Assembly (NCBI RefSeq): GCF_025151535.1
Contig: NZ_CP102288.1
Span: forward strand, 1,369,501-1,433,500
Length of the DNA: 64,000 nucleotides
Reading direction: 5' to 3'
From: Segatella copri DSM 18205
Lineage (GTDB): Bacteria; Bacteroidota; Bacteroidia; Bacteroidales; Bacteroidaceae
The position numbers were made by a program, and so were the translations under genes. This document shows, piece after piece, positions 8,826-18,082 of this stretch. The first letter of the stretch is position 1; every line of letters begins with the position of its first letter. The notes under the pieces are model-generated. The model was not told the origin of the DNA. It did no database searches and was given only the letters and a program-made list of their open reading frames with translations.

Positions 8826-9332
8826 ATGGAAGAAACAGAATTTGAACATATCGCCCAGGAAATGCGCCCCAGGTTGACGGCACATTGTCAACGCTATCTC
8901 TCGGCAGGAACCCTTGCCGAAGAAGCCGATGACATCGTGCAGGAAACCCTGGTGAAGCTCTGGAAGATGCGCGAAAGGCTCTCTGAATACCAGAGCATCG
9001 AGGCCTTAGGTATGACGATAGCCAGGAATCTCTGCATCGACCATCTGAGACGCAACAAAGCCCAGACGGCATCGCTGGAACAGATGAAGCATCCCGCAGA
9101 AATCTGTACGGCAACCGAGCATACCGACCAGGCCATCATCGGCGAAGATACGCAAAGGCGACTCAACAGGGCGATGGACAGGCTTCCGGATACGCAGAGA
9201 AGAATGCTGCTATTGAGAAGCGAGGGAAAGAGCCTCGATGAGATTGCCGAAATCTGTGGAGCCAACAAGACGAGCACCAAGACGATGATTTCTGCAGCAA
9301 GAAGATCATTGCTGAAAATGATGAAGTCATAA
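8826..9332 (+). CDS. ECF-type RNA polymerase sigma factor
   Basis: 168 residues from the ATG at 8826; the frame extends upstream but MEETEFEHIAQEMRPRL is the natural start. Region 2 is seen in EEADDIVQETLVKLWKMR followed by SIEALGMTIARNLCIDHLRR; region 4 in RMLLLRSEGKSLDEIAEI followed by an intact helix-turn-helix (CGANKTSTKTMISAARRSLL). It directs RNA polymerase to a small regulon. It is 18 bp ahead of a membrane-anchored partner (9351), the usual sigma/anti-sigma arrangement, and a third, secreted product follows. Confidence 0.92.
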   Translation: MEETEFEHIAQEMRPRLTAHCQRYLSAGTLAEEADDIVQETLVKLWKMRERLSEYQSIEALGMTIARNLCIDHLRRNKAQTASLEQMKHPAEICTATEHTDQAIIGEDTQRRLNRAMDRLPDTQRRMLLLRSEGKSLDEIAEICGANKTSTKTMISAARRSLLKMMKS

Positions 9333-9350
9333 ACTCTAAAAAGGAAAGAA

Positions 9351-10130
9351 ATGAAGAAACTAGAAGATATAACCTATCGCCACGAGCTGATAGAGCGCTA
9401 CCTCGATGCTGATACCAGCGTGGAGGAAGAACAGGCATTGGCTGATTTCTATCGCCATTGCGAGAATAAGGATTTAACGGATGAGGATCTCGACATCAGA
9501 AACCTGATGCTGGGAATGGAGAACTATACTCCGAATATTCTTCAACCTGTTTCTAAGAAGCACGAAACAAGATGGGTACGCCTCTCAGCCATTCTTCTCG
9601 CTACGGCGATGCTGGCAGGACTCATCTTCCTGCTCTTCCCTATCAAGGATTATTTCTCATCCTCTTCAGAACAACAACCTGGTTTCGCCAACCTGGTTCC
9701 TACAGAGCAGGTGGTTCGCTCGCAGCCATCTTCCGAGGATGAAGACGGGAACCTGAACGCATACGAGAAGATGGAACGTGCCGACTCCCTCTTCCTGGCT
9801 GCAACCCAGGATATCGTGACTCCACAGGAAATGAAGACAAGCAAGAGGGCTCTTGCCAAAAGAAAGAATATCGCAGAAAGAAGCGAGAAAGATGCCGAGA
9901 AGACCTCTTCTGAAACAGAAAGAAGCATTCATGAAGATTTCAATCAGATTTATGAAGTAGCCTCTGCCGCCCTGCCTTCTGCCGAGCAGCTTACCATCAA
10001 CCGCCAAGGCGATAACATCGTTATCTCAACCCTGGACAACGACGGCAACATGCAGCATTACACCATCAATATCGCAGAAACGCAAGATGGTAGCTATCAG
10101 CTACTTCCTTTGGCACAGTTAAACGAATAA
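9351..10130 (+). CDS. Single-pass membrane protein, probable anti-sigma factor
   Basis: 259 residues. An acidic N-terminal cytoplasmic part (EDITYRHELIERYLDADTSV, 1-70) resembles the sigma-binding end of Bacteroidota anti-sigma proteins. One transmembrane helix follows (LSAILLATAMLAGLIFLLFP, about 77-96), then a charged periplasmic region with many Lys/Glu (about 150-190) and a C-terminal strand-rich part (GDNIVISTLDNDGNMQHYTI). The anti-sigma role is inferred from position right after the sigma gene and from topology; no zinc-finger or FecR signature is present. Confidence 0.65.
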   Translation: MKKLEDITYRHELIERYLDADTSVEEEQALADFYRHCENKDLTDEDLDIRNLMLGMENYTPNILQPVSKKHETRWVRLSAILLATAMLAGLIFLLFPIKDYFSSSSEQQPGFANLVPTEQVVRSQPSSEDEDGNLNAYEKMERADSLFLAATQDIVTPQEMKTSKRALAKRKNIAERSEKDAEKTSSETERSIHEDFNQIYEVASAALPSAEQLTINRQGDNIVISTLDNDGNMQHYTINIAETQDGSYQLLPLAQLNE

Positions 10131-10168
10131 TAAAACATTTCACGCTGAATTATAAACATTTCACGCTT

Positions 10169-10591
10169 ATGAAAAAGTATATTTTCACCATTGCATTTGC
10201 CCTGCTGGGCATAACCAGCAGTATGGCATCCAAGGCAGATACCCTGCGTATCTACAGCATCGACGGCGAGCGCATTCCAAACTTCACCGGCAAGGAACTC
10301 ATCGGTAAAACCATCAAGAATTACCAGATAAACACCAACGTCCTGCCGGCACCCAAAAGAGATGTGATAGAGATTCATATCATCACCACTACCACACCTC
10401 CTGCCCCCAAGCCAGCCCCTCACTATCTGATCAAGGGCAGAGAGCAGGAACTGACTAAAGAGGAATTCTACAAGATTTCTCCCAGCAAAATCAAAGCCAT
10501 CGAGGTCTTGAAAGAGGGCACCAAAGCCATTCAGGAAAGAGGTCTGAAAGACGATGGCAGAAGCTACATCATCGTTACTCTGGAGAAATAA
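10169..10591 (+). CDS. Small secreted protein with a TonB-plug-like C-terminus
   Basis: 140 residues with a signal peptide ending at MASKA (about 21). A Pro/Thr-rich linker (TTTTPPAPKPAPH) separates an N-terminal part from a C-terminal stretch SKIKAIEVLKEGTKAIQERG then DDGRSYIIVTLEK. That end resembles the plug segment of SusC-type receptors (VLKDxxxxAIYGxRGxxGVIxITTK) and the similar tail seen on some Bacteroidota BlaR1/M56 proteins. It is third in the ECF operon. It overlaps the convergent response-regulator gene by 17 bp. The function is unknown. Confidence 0.65.
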   Translation: MKKYIFTIAFALLGITSSMASKADTLRIYSIDGERIPNFTGKELIGKTIKNYQINTNVLPAPKRDVIEIHIITTTTPPAPKPAPHYLIKGREQELTKEEFYKISPSKIKAIEVLKEGTKAIQERGLKDDGRSYIIVTLEK

Positions 10592-11261
10592 CAGATAAGA
10601 CGTATCCCTTTTTCTTCAGCGACTCAATCTTAACGGTCGCATCATGCTGAAGAGCATGACGGAGATACGTCATCTGCACATTCACAGCCAGGGAGTTGGC
10701 ATAGCTCACGGTTCCCCACACCGCCTCCTGTATCATCTCCTTGCTTACTACATTGCCGATATTCTTCGCCAGCAGACGGAGGATGTCGGCTTGTCGGCTG
10801 GTGATGAGCACACGAGAGGAACGGGTACGAAGTTCATTGTTATTATAGCAGAAGGTGGTTTCACCGAAATGATACACCTCCTCTTCTATCGTCTCACTCT
10901 CATTCATGGAGAACCGCTCCTCTATTCTTGCCAGCAACTCTTCCGGATAGAAGGGTTTGGCAAGATAATCGTTTGCCTTCAGGGAGAAACCTTTCAGTCG
11001 ATCGTTCTTCTCCGTACGGTCGGTGAGGAAGAAGATAAGCACCTTCGGGTCGATGGTCCTGATGCGCTCAGCCACCTCATAGCCATCCATCTCCGGCATA
11101 TTGATGTCGAGCAATACCAGGTCGGGCTTCACCTCCGGGAACTGCTCCCATGCCTTCTTGCCATTGCCGGCATAAGTCACATCGTAGCCATGCTGCTGCA
11201 GGAAACTCTTCAGCAACATGGAATACTTCAAGTCATCGTCTGCAAATAATATCTTGATCAT
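10575..11261 (-). CDS. OmpR/RprY-type response regulator
   Basis: 228 residues. The receiver domain has the acidic pair DDD at 8-10, phospho-acceptor D52 in LVLLDINMPEMDG, and the lysine of DYLAKPF near 102. The C-terminal half is a winged helix (TSRQADILRLLAKNIGNVVS, MTYLRHALQHD). Its kinase partner lies 35 bp upstream in the chromosome on the same strand. The layout resembles Bacteroides RprXY. The outer-membrane receptor read divergently from the kinase is a likely target. Confidence 0.93.
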   Translation of the reverse strand: MIKILFADDDLKYSMLLKSFLQQHGYDVTYAGNGKKAWEQFPEVKPDLVLLDINMPEMDGYEVAERIRTIDPKVLIFFLTDRTEKNDRLKGFSLKANDYLAKPFYPEELLARIEERFSMNESETIEEEVYHFGETTFCYNNNELRTRSSRVLITSRQADILRLLAKNIGNVVSKEMIQEAVWGTVSYANSLAVNVQMTYLRHALQHDATVKIESLKKKGYVLSVISPE

Positions 11262-11295
11262 TTTTTCTATTGTTTATAGCGTTAAACCGGATGCA

Positions 11296-12714
11296 TCAGG
11301 AGTGCTGCGGGATGACGATTGAAATTCTGGTTCCCTTGCCCACTTCGCTCTGCATCATTTTTCTGCCCCCATGGGCCTTCACAATCATATCAACAAAACT
11401 CAAACCCAAGCCGATGCCCGGCTGCATCATATCCGGGTAAGCATTGCTGCGATAGAACTTCGTCCAGACTCTCTGCTGCTCGTCGGGCGAAATTCCGATA
11501 CCATTATCTGATACAGAAATCATGACTTCCCCCTTCCCGGTATCTCGGCAGGCAACATGGATATTGACGATATCGCCGGAATACTTCACCGAGTTCTCCA
11601 TCAGATTGCTGACCACATTCAGAAGCTGGTCTCTATCTCCCATCATCCGGTTGGAAGTGCGCTGGTAATCGAGCGAAACATCCACCTCCTTCTGCTTATT
11701 CTTTCGATAAACTGCCACCAGATTCTGCAAGGCGGCATGGATATCGAAAGAAGTTATCTGGAGCGGGATATGTTCCTCTGCCCTGATTACTTCCCGGAGT
11801 TTGGCGAGATAGGCAGTCAGGTTATCGCTCTCCTCTCTAACCGTCTCCATGATGAGGGCATTCTCATCCTTCTCATCAGTCTTTTGAGCAGAGAATACAG
11901 ATACACACATCTTCAGCGTCTGCACGGGGCGCTTCAACTCGTGAATCATCGTATGCACAAAGTCGCTTCGCATCTTATCCACCTTCTTCTGCAGGAGCAT
12001 CACCTTGATGAGGTAAGCTATACTCAGGAGAAGCAAGATAGTAACCAGCAGACTTCCTATCATCTGCCACATCATTCCCTTCAGGATGGGCAGCATCGGC
12101 ACCTGCATCCTCATCTGCATCGACTGATACTGGATAGGATTGAAAGGTACTTCCACCAGCATTTCGTGATGAAACAAGGTAGGAGGCTCTACGATTCTTG
12201 TCTGCCACAGACGATGCTTTCCCGTCTTCATCTCTGCCCCGATGAAATCATTGCCCAGTTTCCTACTGATGAAACGGTCAAAATGCGCCTTGTCAAAACG
12301 GGTAAGCTGGTAAGTAATGTAAGTATTCAGGCAATCAAAAGAATTGTTGGAATCCGTCTCACGCAAATCGAAAGTATCTCTCTTCTCCATCACGTTGCCG
12401 AATCCCGGCTTGCTATACACCACTCCACCAATGATTGTATCCGTATCCAGCGGAGAGCAAATCGTAGTACAGGGACGCTTGAAGTCTGAAAAATATGCCG
12501 TGACGACATAACCGATATGTGATTTTTCTTTTACCGCCGCTCCGAGATCTGTCTGATAAGTGACTATTGCCAGTTCCGCCTTTTCGGCATTTTTCTTCCC
12601 CATCTCTCCCATCGAATAGGTCACGCTATTGTAGAGCCAATAGGTCTGCAAGCCTATCAGCAGGAAAGAGGAAAGGATGGCGAGCAGCCAGACTTGTGTG
12701 ATTCTTCTATTCAT
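11296..12714 (-). CDS. Membrane sensor histidine kinase (RprX-like)
   Basis: About 472 residues, starting MNRRITQVWLLAILSS. Two transmembrane helices (about 10-28 and 218-240) bracket a periplasmic sensor domain. The H-box is VHTMIHELKRPVQTL with the phospho-histidine near 258. The ATPase shows the N-box (LLNVVSNLMENSVKYS), G1 (VSDNGIGIS) and G2 (GIGLGLSFV). Kinase and regulator form one operon. What it senses is unknown. The promoter box is at 12737-12744. Confidence 0.93.
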   Translation of the reverse strand: MNRRITQVWLLAILSSFLLIGLQTYWLYNSVTYSMGEMGKKNAEKAELAIVTYQTDLGAAVKEKSHIGYVVTAYFSDFKRPCTTICSPLDTDTIIGGVVYSKPGFGNVMEKRDTFDLRETDSNNSFDCLNTYITYQLTRFDKAHFDRFISRKLGNDFIGAEMKTGKHRLWQTRIVEPPTLFHHEMLVEVPFNPIQYQSMQMRMQVPMLPILKGMMWQMIGSLLVTILLLLSIAYLIKVMLLQKKVDKMRSDFVHTMIHELKRPVQTLKMCVSVFSAQKTDEKDENALIMETVREESDNLTAYLAKLREVIRAEEHIPLQITSFDIHAALQNLVAVYRKNKQKEVDVSLDYQRTSNRMMGDRDQLLNVVSNLMENSVKYSGDIVNIHVACRDTGKGEVMISVSDNGIGISPDEQQRVWTKFYRSNAYPDMMQPGIGLGLSFVDMIVKAHGGRKMMQSEVGKGTRISIVIPQHS

Positions 12715-12736
12715 ATTATTTTTTCTTTTTTCGATG

Positions 12737-12744
12737 CAAAGGTA
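12737..12744 (-). promoter_or_regulatory. -7 box (TACCTTTG) of the two-component operon
   Basis: The minus strand reads TACCTTTGCATCG 22 nt before the kinase ATG. Confidence 0.65.
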
Positions 12745-12877
12745 CAAAGATTTCACTATATATAATTAAGGTGAAGCAAGATTATTTTGCCAGCGTAATG
12801 TTTCAGTAATGATTATTTGCGATTTTGAGCCCGAAAAGCTGTTCCTTTGCAAACGAAAACAAAAAACAAGGAAGAAA

Positions 12878-15070
12878 ATGAAGAAAGAAACAGTTTTATG
12901 GGCGATGCTAGCCACCACCACCTGTGCAACAGCACAAAACGGGGAATTCCCGACATCCGGAGTTTCCGCAGACTCAGTACAGACGGAAAAAGATTCAATC
13001 AAAGCAGATAAGGAGGCCGAGATTCAAGCCGTAACCGCAACAGGTCATCGCCCGATGTACAAGATGAGAAACGATGCCTTGGTTACCCGTGTCCGTAATA
13101 CTCCTTTGGCAAAGGAGCCAACGCTGGATGATGTATTGAAGCACATACCCAGCATGAAACAAACCGCCGACGGAAGCCTGGAGGTAAACGGACTGGGAGC
13201 ACCCACCATCTATCTCAACGACAAGAAGGCTACCTCTGCCGAACTCGCTCATCTCGATGTGAAGCTGATAGATGAAATAGAACTCATTACCACTCCTGGT
13301 GCAAAATATGATGCAACGACGGGAGCCGTACTGAGAATCCTGACGAGAAGAACAGACGAGGGTATATTCGGCAAGATGCAGGTGTATGATAAGTTGAGCG
13401 AGGTGAACACCAACCACGAGGAATTGACCCTGGGTTGGGTAACGAAGAAGATTTCGCTCACAGGATTTTACGGCTACACAGACAACCGATACAATGTGCA
13501 TCAGCCACAGGAAGCGCTCGTAAGAGCCAAAGATGGCGAATATCTCTTCGGAACCGACCGCCATGGCAAGAACAAGGCAAATTACAACGCTACGGAACTC
13601 AACTTCGACTGGTTAATCAGCAAGCAGCACGAAGTGGGAATACAATGGGAAGGGCTTTGGCTGAATGGCGGCAGAAGCGAAAAACAGCAGCAGTACTATC
13701 GCTATCCTAACCCAGCAGGAGAAGATACAAACAGCGAGATGAAACTTTCTGATGCGGATGGCAAGATGAAGTATTTCGATGCGGAGAGCCAGCAATGGGG
13801 ACACCAGCGCAGTCACCACTTCAACCTCTTCCATCTGGTTAAATGGTCGAAGCATTTCTCATCACAGATTTATCTGGACTATGCCAGGAACAAGGATTCT
13901 GACAGACAGCCTATCACGGAGAAAGAAGGTAGCGAGATGCAGGAAACCCTCAACCGCTCTAATTCCAACTACGATATCTATAGTGGAAGAATCGAAGTCA
14001 AGCAACTCATCTCTGACAAACATTCCATCAACTATGGTGGCGAATGGAGCCTGATGGAAGGCAAGGGAAAAACCGAAAGTTCTGCCGATATGCTTGGAAC
14101 TACGGAATACAAAAACCATGATACCAAGACGGCTGCTTACCTGCAATATCAGGGTGAAGCTGGCAGATGGTGCTGGTGGGCAGGCATCCGATACGAGCAT
14201 CTCACATCCCGATACACCAATCTGTCGGAGGAATCTCCCGACAATATGGAGCGCCATTACGACCAGTGGTTTCCATCGTTCGGTATCACTCTCAACGAAC
14301 CATCGTGGCATCACTCGCTCAGCTTCCGCACTACCACCGCCCGACCTTCTTTCAGTCAGCTAAGCGGTAACATCTACTATACCTCGCGCTTTCAGTATCA
14401 GATCAGCAATCCGAAGCTACAGCCTGTCAACACCTATCGTCTGACCTACTCGGTGCAGTGGAAAGATTTCATGGGAATGCTGAGATACACCCGTACCGAC
14501 CACTCCATCATGTACGTGCATGAAGTGCCGGAAGACAAGCCCGTAAGATACGTGAGTACATTCATGAACTTCAACAAGATTCAGAAATACATGGCATATC
14601 TCAACTGGGGACACGTCTTCGGCTGCTGGCGTCCGAATGTCAATGCAAGCATCACTTACCAGCGCTTCTCCGTAAATGATCATGGAGAGCTAATCAGTTA
14701 CAACGGAGCAACTTGGAATGCATCGTTTGACAATTACTTCACGCTACCAAACGACTATCAGCTGTCGCTCTCCTACAGTTTTGACAACGGAGGGCAAGTG
14801 GGTAAAACGAAGTTCCGCCCCACTCAGAACTGGAGTCTTGGTGCCAGCAAATCGTGGATGGACGACAGATTACAGGTTGCCTTCAGTGCCAACGACCTCT
14901 TCCATCAGCAGCTCTTCAAGGAGCGAACCCACGAGCATGCCGTTGACTTCTCCCAGACTGAGGATTACAAGCTATGGAGCTACAAGTTGACCGTAACCTG
15001 GAAATTCAACAAGCGCAAGGGAAGATACAACGGCATGAACAGTGCGGAAGATGAATTGAACCGACTATAG
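12878..15070 (+). CDS. Outer-membrane beta-barrel receptor (TonB-receptor-like)
   Basis: 730 residues from the ATG at 12878; the signal peptide is MKKETVLWAMLATTTCATAQ. A plug-like domain (LDDVLKHIPSMKQTADGSLE, then GLGAPTIYLNDKKATSAE and EIELITTPGAKYDATTGAVL) is followed by a long barrel with repeated Trp/Tyr strands (WFPSFGITLNEPSWHHSLSF). It belongs to the Bacteroidota 'outer membrane beta-barrel family' (OMP_b-brl_3). The charged tail, ending in DELNRL, is shared in style with the receptors at 19-34 kb. It has no STN domain. It is divergent from the two-component genes, suggesting control by them. The ligand is unknown. Confidence 0.85.
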   Translation: MKKETVLWAMLATTTCATAQNGEFPTSGVSADSVQTEKDSIKADKEAEIQAVTATGHRPMYKMRNDALVTRVRNTPLAKEPTLDDVLKHIPSMKQTADGSLEVNGLGAPTIYLNDKKATSAELAHLDVKLIDEIELITTPGAKYDATTGAVLRILTRRTDEGIFGKMQVYDKLSEVNTNHEELTLGWVTKKISLTGFYGYTDNRYNVHQPQEALVRAKDGEYLFGTDRHGKNKANYNATELNFDWLISKQHEVGIQWEGLWLNGGRSEKQQQYYRYPNPAGEDTNSEMKLSDADGKMKYFDAESQQWGHQRSHHFNLFHLVKWSKHFSSQIYLDYARNKDSDRQPITEKEGSEMQETLNRSNSNYDIYSGRIEVKQLISDKHSINYGGEWSLMEGKGKTESSADMLGTTEYKNHDTKTAAYLQYQGEAGRWCWWAGIRYEHLTSRYTNLSEESPDNMERHYDQWFPSFGITLNEPSWHHSLSFRTTTARPSFSQLSGNIYYTSRFQYQISNPKLQPVNTYRLTYSVQWKDFMGMLRYTRTDHSIMYVHEVPEDKPVRYVSTFMNFNKIQKYMAYLNWGHVFGCWRPNVNASITYQRFSVNDHGELISYNGATWNASFDNYFTLPNDYQLSLSYSFDNGGQVGKTKFRPTQNWSLGASKSWMDDRLQVAFSANDLFHQQLFKERTHEHAVDFSQTEDYKLWSYKLTVTWKFNKRKGRYNGMNSAEDELNRL

Positions 15071-15121
15071 CCGGACAAGACTCTCTTATCTTAATGATCT
15101 TTATAATTTCAAGTATCCGGG

Positions 15122-15520
15122 TTATCCCACACCCAGCAGTTCTACTTCGAATATCAAGGTAGAGCCGCCTGGGATGCCCGGCTGCGAGAACTTGCCGTAT
15201 CCCATCTCGGCAGGGATGTAAAGTTCCCACTGGTCGCCCACATGCATCTGCTGCATGGCAACAATCCAGCCATCAATCAGGTCGCTCAATCGCATGGCGA
15301 ACGGCGTGCCGCCACGGCTGGAATCAAACTTCTTGCCGTTGATGGTCCAACCGGTGTAATGGGCCGTCACGATGCTGCGTCGGCTAGGCTGTGCTCCCTT
15401 CGGGTCACCCTGCTTCAACACCTTATAATATATACCACGAGGCAGCGCCATAACGCCCTCCTCCTTTGCCTTTTCCTCCAGCCAACGCTTGTTGACCTCA
15501 ACATATTCTCTTTTTGCCAT
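15122..15520 (-). CDS. FKBP-type peptidyl-prolyl cis-trans isomerase
   Basis: 132 residues without a signal peptide, so cytoplasmic. The FKBP core is clear: GIYYKVLKQGD, VTAHYTGWTINGKKFDSS, then LIDGWIVAMQQMHVGDQWEL and IPAEMGYG, closing with STLIFEVELL. It catalyses proline isomerisation in folding proteins. The gene is monocistronic, and its promoter box (15558-15565) faces that of the divergent flavoprotein. Confidence 0.95.
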   Translation of the reverse strand: MAKREYVEVNKRWLEEKAKEEGVMALPRGIYYKVLKQGDPKGAQPSRRSIVTAHYTGWTINGKKFDSSRGGTPFAMRLSDLIDGWIVAMQQMHVGDQWELYIPAEMGYGKFSQPGIPGGSTLIFEVELLGVG

Positions 15521-15557
15521 AAATCTATTTGATACTTAATATACTATGATTTTTGCG

Positions 15558-15565
15558 CAAAGTTA
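15558..15565 (-). promoter_or_regulatory. -7 box (TAACTTTG) of the FKBP gene
   Basis: The minus strand reads TAACTTTGCGC 37 nt before the FKBP ATG. Confidence 0.6.
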
Positions 15566-15629
15566 CAAAAATCTATCGTATCTGCAAAAGAAAAAGGGGA
15601 ACTTTTCTTCTTTTATCAAAGAAAAGCAG

Positions 15630-15637
15630 TACCTTTG
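15630..15637 (+). promoter_or_regulatory. -7 box (TACCTTTG) of the BaiN/YhiN-type gene
   Basis: TACCTTTGCACCC lies 25 nt before the ATG at 15663; this fixes the start over longer upstream reading. Confidence 0.65.
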
Positions 15638-15662
15638 CACCCTAATCAACCAAAAATACGAT

Positions 15663-16949
15663 ATGCCACAATCACTACATATTGCAATTATTGGTGGGGG
15701 TGCCGCAGGATTCTTTGCGGCGATAGAGGCCAAGCGCAACTTCCCTCACGCCGACATCACGATTTTCGAAAAGAATTCGAAGGTTCTCGCCAAGGTAGAA
15801 ATCACGGGAGGAGGAAGATGCAATCTTACCAATTCCTTTGAGGAGATTTCCGACCTAAAACAAGCGTATCCTCGCGGACATAAACTGATGAAGCGACTCT
15901 TCAAGAGATTCGACTACCAGCATGCCTTCGACTGGTTTGAGGAGAACGGCGTGCCACTGGTTACGCAGGAAGACCAGTGCGTGTTTCCGCAATCGCAGGA
16001 TTCGCACAGCATCATCGACTGTCTGGTGAATACCGCCAAGCGACTGGGCGTGAAGATACAATGCAACCACCAGCTCACCGCCATCACCGAACTGGAGGAT
16101 GAGCGCCTGCTCCTGGATTTCAAGGTTTCAAAAGAAAAGGGAAATCTATCGGGTGCATCTTCTGCCTCTCATCCCGTTTCCGGAATCAGGCAGATTGCCT
16201 TCCACCGGGTAGCCATTACCACAGGCGGTCATCCGAAGCAGGAAAGCTTCAAGCATCTCTCAGACCTGGGACATGCGATAGAGCAGCCTATCCCATCGCT
16301 CTTCACCTTCAATATCGCCGACAAGGCTTTCAAGAATCTGATGGGCACGGTGGTGGAGCCTGTATATACCAGCATTCCGGGCACTAAACTGAAGGCAGAG
16401 GGTCCGCTCCTCATCACCCATTGGGGCATGAGCGGTCCTGCCGTGCTGAAGCTCTCATCCCATGCAGCCCGTTATCTGCACGAGAACAACTATCAGATTA
16501 AGATTTCCGTAAACTGGGTACACGAGAGCAACCGCTCGCTGGTGGAAGAGAACATCCAGGGCATCATCATCGCCAACCCACAGAAGCAGCTGGCAAGCAT
16601 CCGCCCCTACAATCTGCCATCCCGCCTCTGGCTCTTCCTGATTCAGAAGATGGGATATGCACCCGAAAAGAAATGGAGCGAAATGGGAAAGAAGGGTTGC
16701 AACCTGCTGATAGAAACCCTCACCAACGACCTCTATCAGGTGAACGGAAAGGGAGCCTTCAAGGAGGAGTTTGTTACCTGCGGCGGCATCAGCCTCAGCA
16801 ACATCGACCTGCATACCCTGGAGAGCAAGGTGTGCCCTCACCTCTTCTTTGCCGGCGAAGTGCTCGACATAGATGCCATCACCGGCGGCTTCAATCTGCA
16901 GGCCGCCTGGACCACGGGGTATGTGGTGGGACAACATATCGGAGAATAG
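15663..16949 (+). CDS. NAD(P)/FAD-dependent oxidoreductase, HI0933/YhiN (BaiN) family
   Basis: 428 residues. The N-terminal FAD-binding fold is IAIIGGGAAGFFAAIEAKRN, then ITIFEKNSKVLAKVEITGGG with RCNLTNS, typical of this family. The middle contains THWGMSGPAVLKLSS, and the C-terminus has the second flavin signature FAGEVLDIDAITGGFNLQAA. Family member BaiN reduces bile-acid intermediates in clostridia; most members, including Bacteroidota ones, have no proven substrate. It is a single-gene unit, convergent with and 1 bp from the hydrolase gene. Confidence 0.9.
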   Translation: MPQSLHIAIIGGGAAGFFAAIEAKRNFPHADITIFEKNSKVLAKVEITGGGRCNLTNSFEEISDLKQAYPRGHKLMKRLFKRFDYQHAFDWFEENGVPLVTQEDQCVFPQSQDSHSIIDCLVNTAKRLGVKIQCNHQLTAITELEDERLLLDFKVSKEKGNLSGASSASHPVSGIRQIAFHRVAITTGGHPKQESFKHLSDLGHAIEQPIPSLFTFNIADKAFKNLMGTVVEPVYTSIPGTKLKAEGPLLITHWGMSGPAVLKLSSHAARYLHENNYQIKISVNWVHESNRSLVEENIQGIIIANPQKQLASIRPYNLPSRLWLFLIQKMGYAPEKKWSEMGKKGCNLLIETLTNDLYQVNGKGAFKEEFVTCGGISLSNIDLHTLESKVCPHLFFAGEVLDIDAITGGFNLQAAWTTGYVVGQHIGE

Positions 16950-16950
16950 C

Positions 16951-17958
16951 CTATTCTTCTTTAGAAACAAAATCTTTCACGATGTGGGTGTATTCCTCGT
17001 GATGGTCGCGATATGCCATAGCATGAACGGAGCCCTTGGCGATGAAGATGGCTTTTCTGCCTTTCGTCTTTGCCTCGTAAAGGGGATGCAGCATGGCGTA
17101 GGGCACGAAGGCATCCTTATCGCCATGGATAAAGAGCATCGGTTTGGTGCTCTTGCGAACCTGCTCTATCTGCTGAGCCTCGGCAAACGACCAGCCGTAG
17201 CGATACTGGCAAAGGGCGGAAGTGGTATTCATCAGCGGGAAGGCAGGCAAGCCAAACTGCTCTTTGAGCTGAGCGGAAAACTCATCCCATACGCAGGTAT
17301 AGCCGCAGTCCTCTACAAAGCACTTCACGTAATCGGGAGTCTTCTCTCCCGATACTGCCATCGTGGTTGCCGCACCCATCGAAATACCGTGAATCACCTG
17401 ACGGGTATTCTTCATTCTCCGTTCTTCACCCTTCACTTTAAAAATCTCATTGGCGATTTCCGACCATCTGATCACATCCCATCTATCCTTCCATCCCATC
17501 TGGATATGGTCGCCCTCACTCTCTCCATGTCCATACAGATCTGGCAGGAGCACATTATACCCCATATCGTGATTATAGAGATAGGCGATGTGCAGCATTC
17601 CCTCGGAGCGCACCTGATAGCCATGCACCACCACGGCAGTCTTTTCCGTAGTTTTCGGTGCATAGAGATAGATGGCATGGGCCTTGTAGCCCGATGGCAT
17701 CGTGACAAAGGTATCCTTCACGCAATGGTGCTGATACACAGAGTCAATCCAGCCAATCATCCAGGGGCACTCTTTCTTCATTCTATTCTTCCAATGCTCA
17801 GCCGTCATTCTCTCCTCCTTCGGATAGTTGAGCGAATAATTGAGCATATAGTTGCTGGCGCCATACAGTCCCAGCACCACGAGCACCACCAGACCCAGAG
17901 CCGAAGCGATGCCTATCTTTCTTATCTTTTCCTGTTTCATCTTCATTCTTATTTCCAT
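16951..17958 (-). CDS. Membrane-anchored alpha/beta hydrolase
   Basis: 335 residues (ATGs at codons 5 and 7 are alternative starts). One N-terminal membrane helix (IGIASALGLVVLVVLGLYGA) is followed by an alpha/beta-hydrolase fold: oxyanion segment VVVHGYQVRSEGM, VLLPDLYGHGESEGD, nucleophile elbow GISMGAAT (serine near 200), acid in LFIHGDKDAFVP and a late histidine in GSVHAMAY. The catalytic triad is complete. Proteins of this kind are esterases or lipases facing the periplasm; the substrate is unknown. Confidence 0.88.
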   Translation of the reverse strand: MEIRMKMKQEKIRKIGIASALGLVVLVVLGLYGASNYMLNYSLNYPKEERMTAEHWKNRMKKECPWMIGWIDSVYQHHCVKDTFVTMPSGYKAHAIYLYAPKTTEKTAVVVHGYQVRSEGMLHIAYLYNHDMGYNVLLPDLYGHGESEGDHIQMGWKDRWDVIRWSEIANEIFKVKGEERRMKNTRQVIHGISMGAATTMAVSGEKTPDYVKCFVEDCGYTCVWDEFSAQLKEQFGLPAFPLMNTTSALCQYRYGWSFAEAQQIEQVRKSTKPMLFIHGDKDAFVPYAMLHPLYEAKTKGRKAIFIAKGSVHAMAYRDHHEEYTHIVKDFVSKEE

Positions 17959-17987
17959 TACAAATATCTATTATAGAGTTTCTGCTG

Positions 17988-17995
17988 CAAAATTA
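17988..17995 (-). promoter_or_regulatory. -7 box (TAATTTTG) of the hydrolase gene
   Basis: The minus strand reads TAATTTTGCAGC 30 nt before the ATG at 17958. Confidence 0.5.
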
Positions 17996-18082
17996 AGGAA
18001 AAAGATGGAAATGGCAAAGAAACGGAGGAAAAAATCCTGTTAAATTGAAGCATAAAGCGGGTCACCAGTAAAAGTGTGTGGA

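Noticed and set aside
11557..12489. 310-codon plus-strand frame
   Set aside because: Antisense to the histidine kinase; no recognisable domain.
16873..17976. 367-codon open frame on the plus strand
   Set aside because: It is antisense to the alpha/beta hydrolase, which has a full catalytic triad; the translation has no family features.
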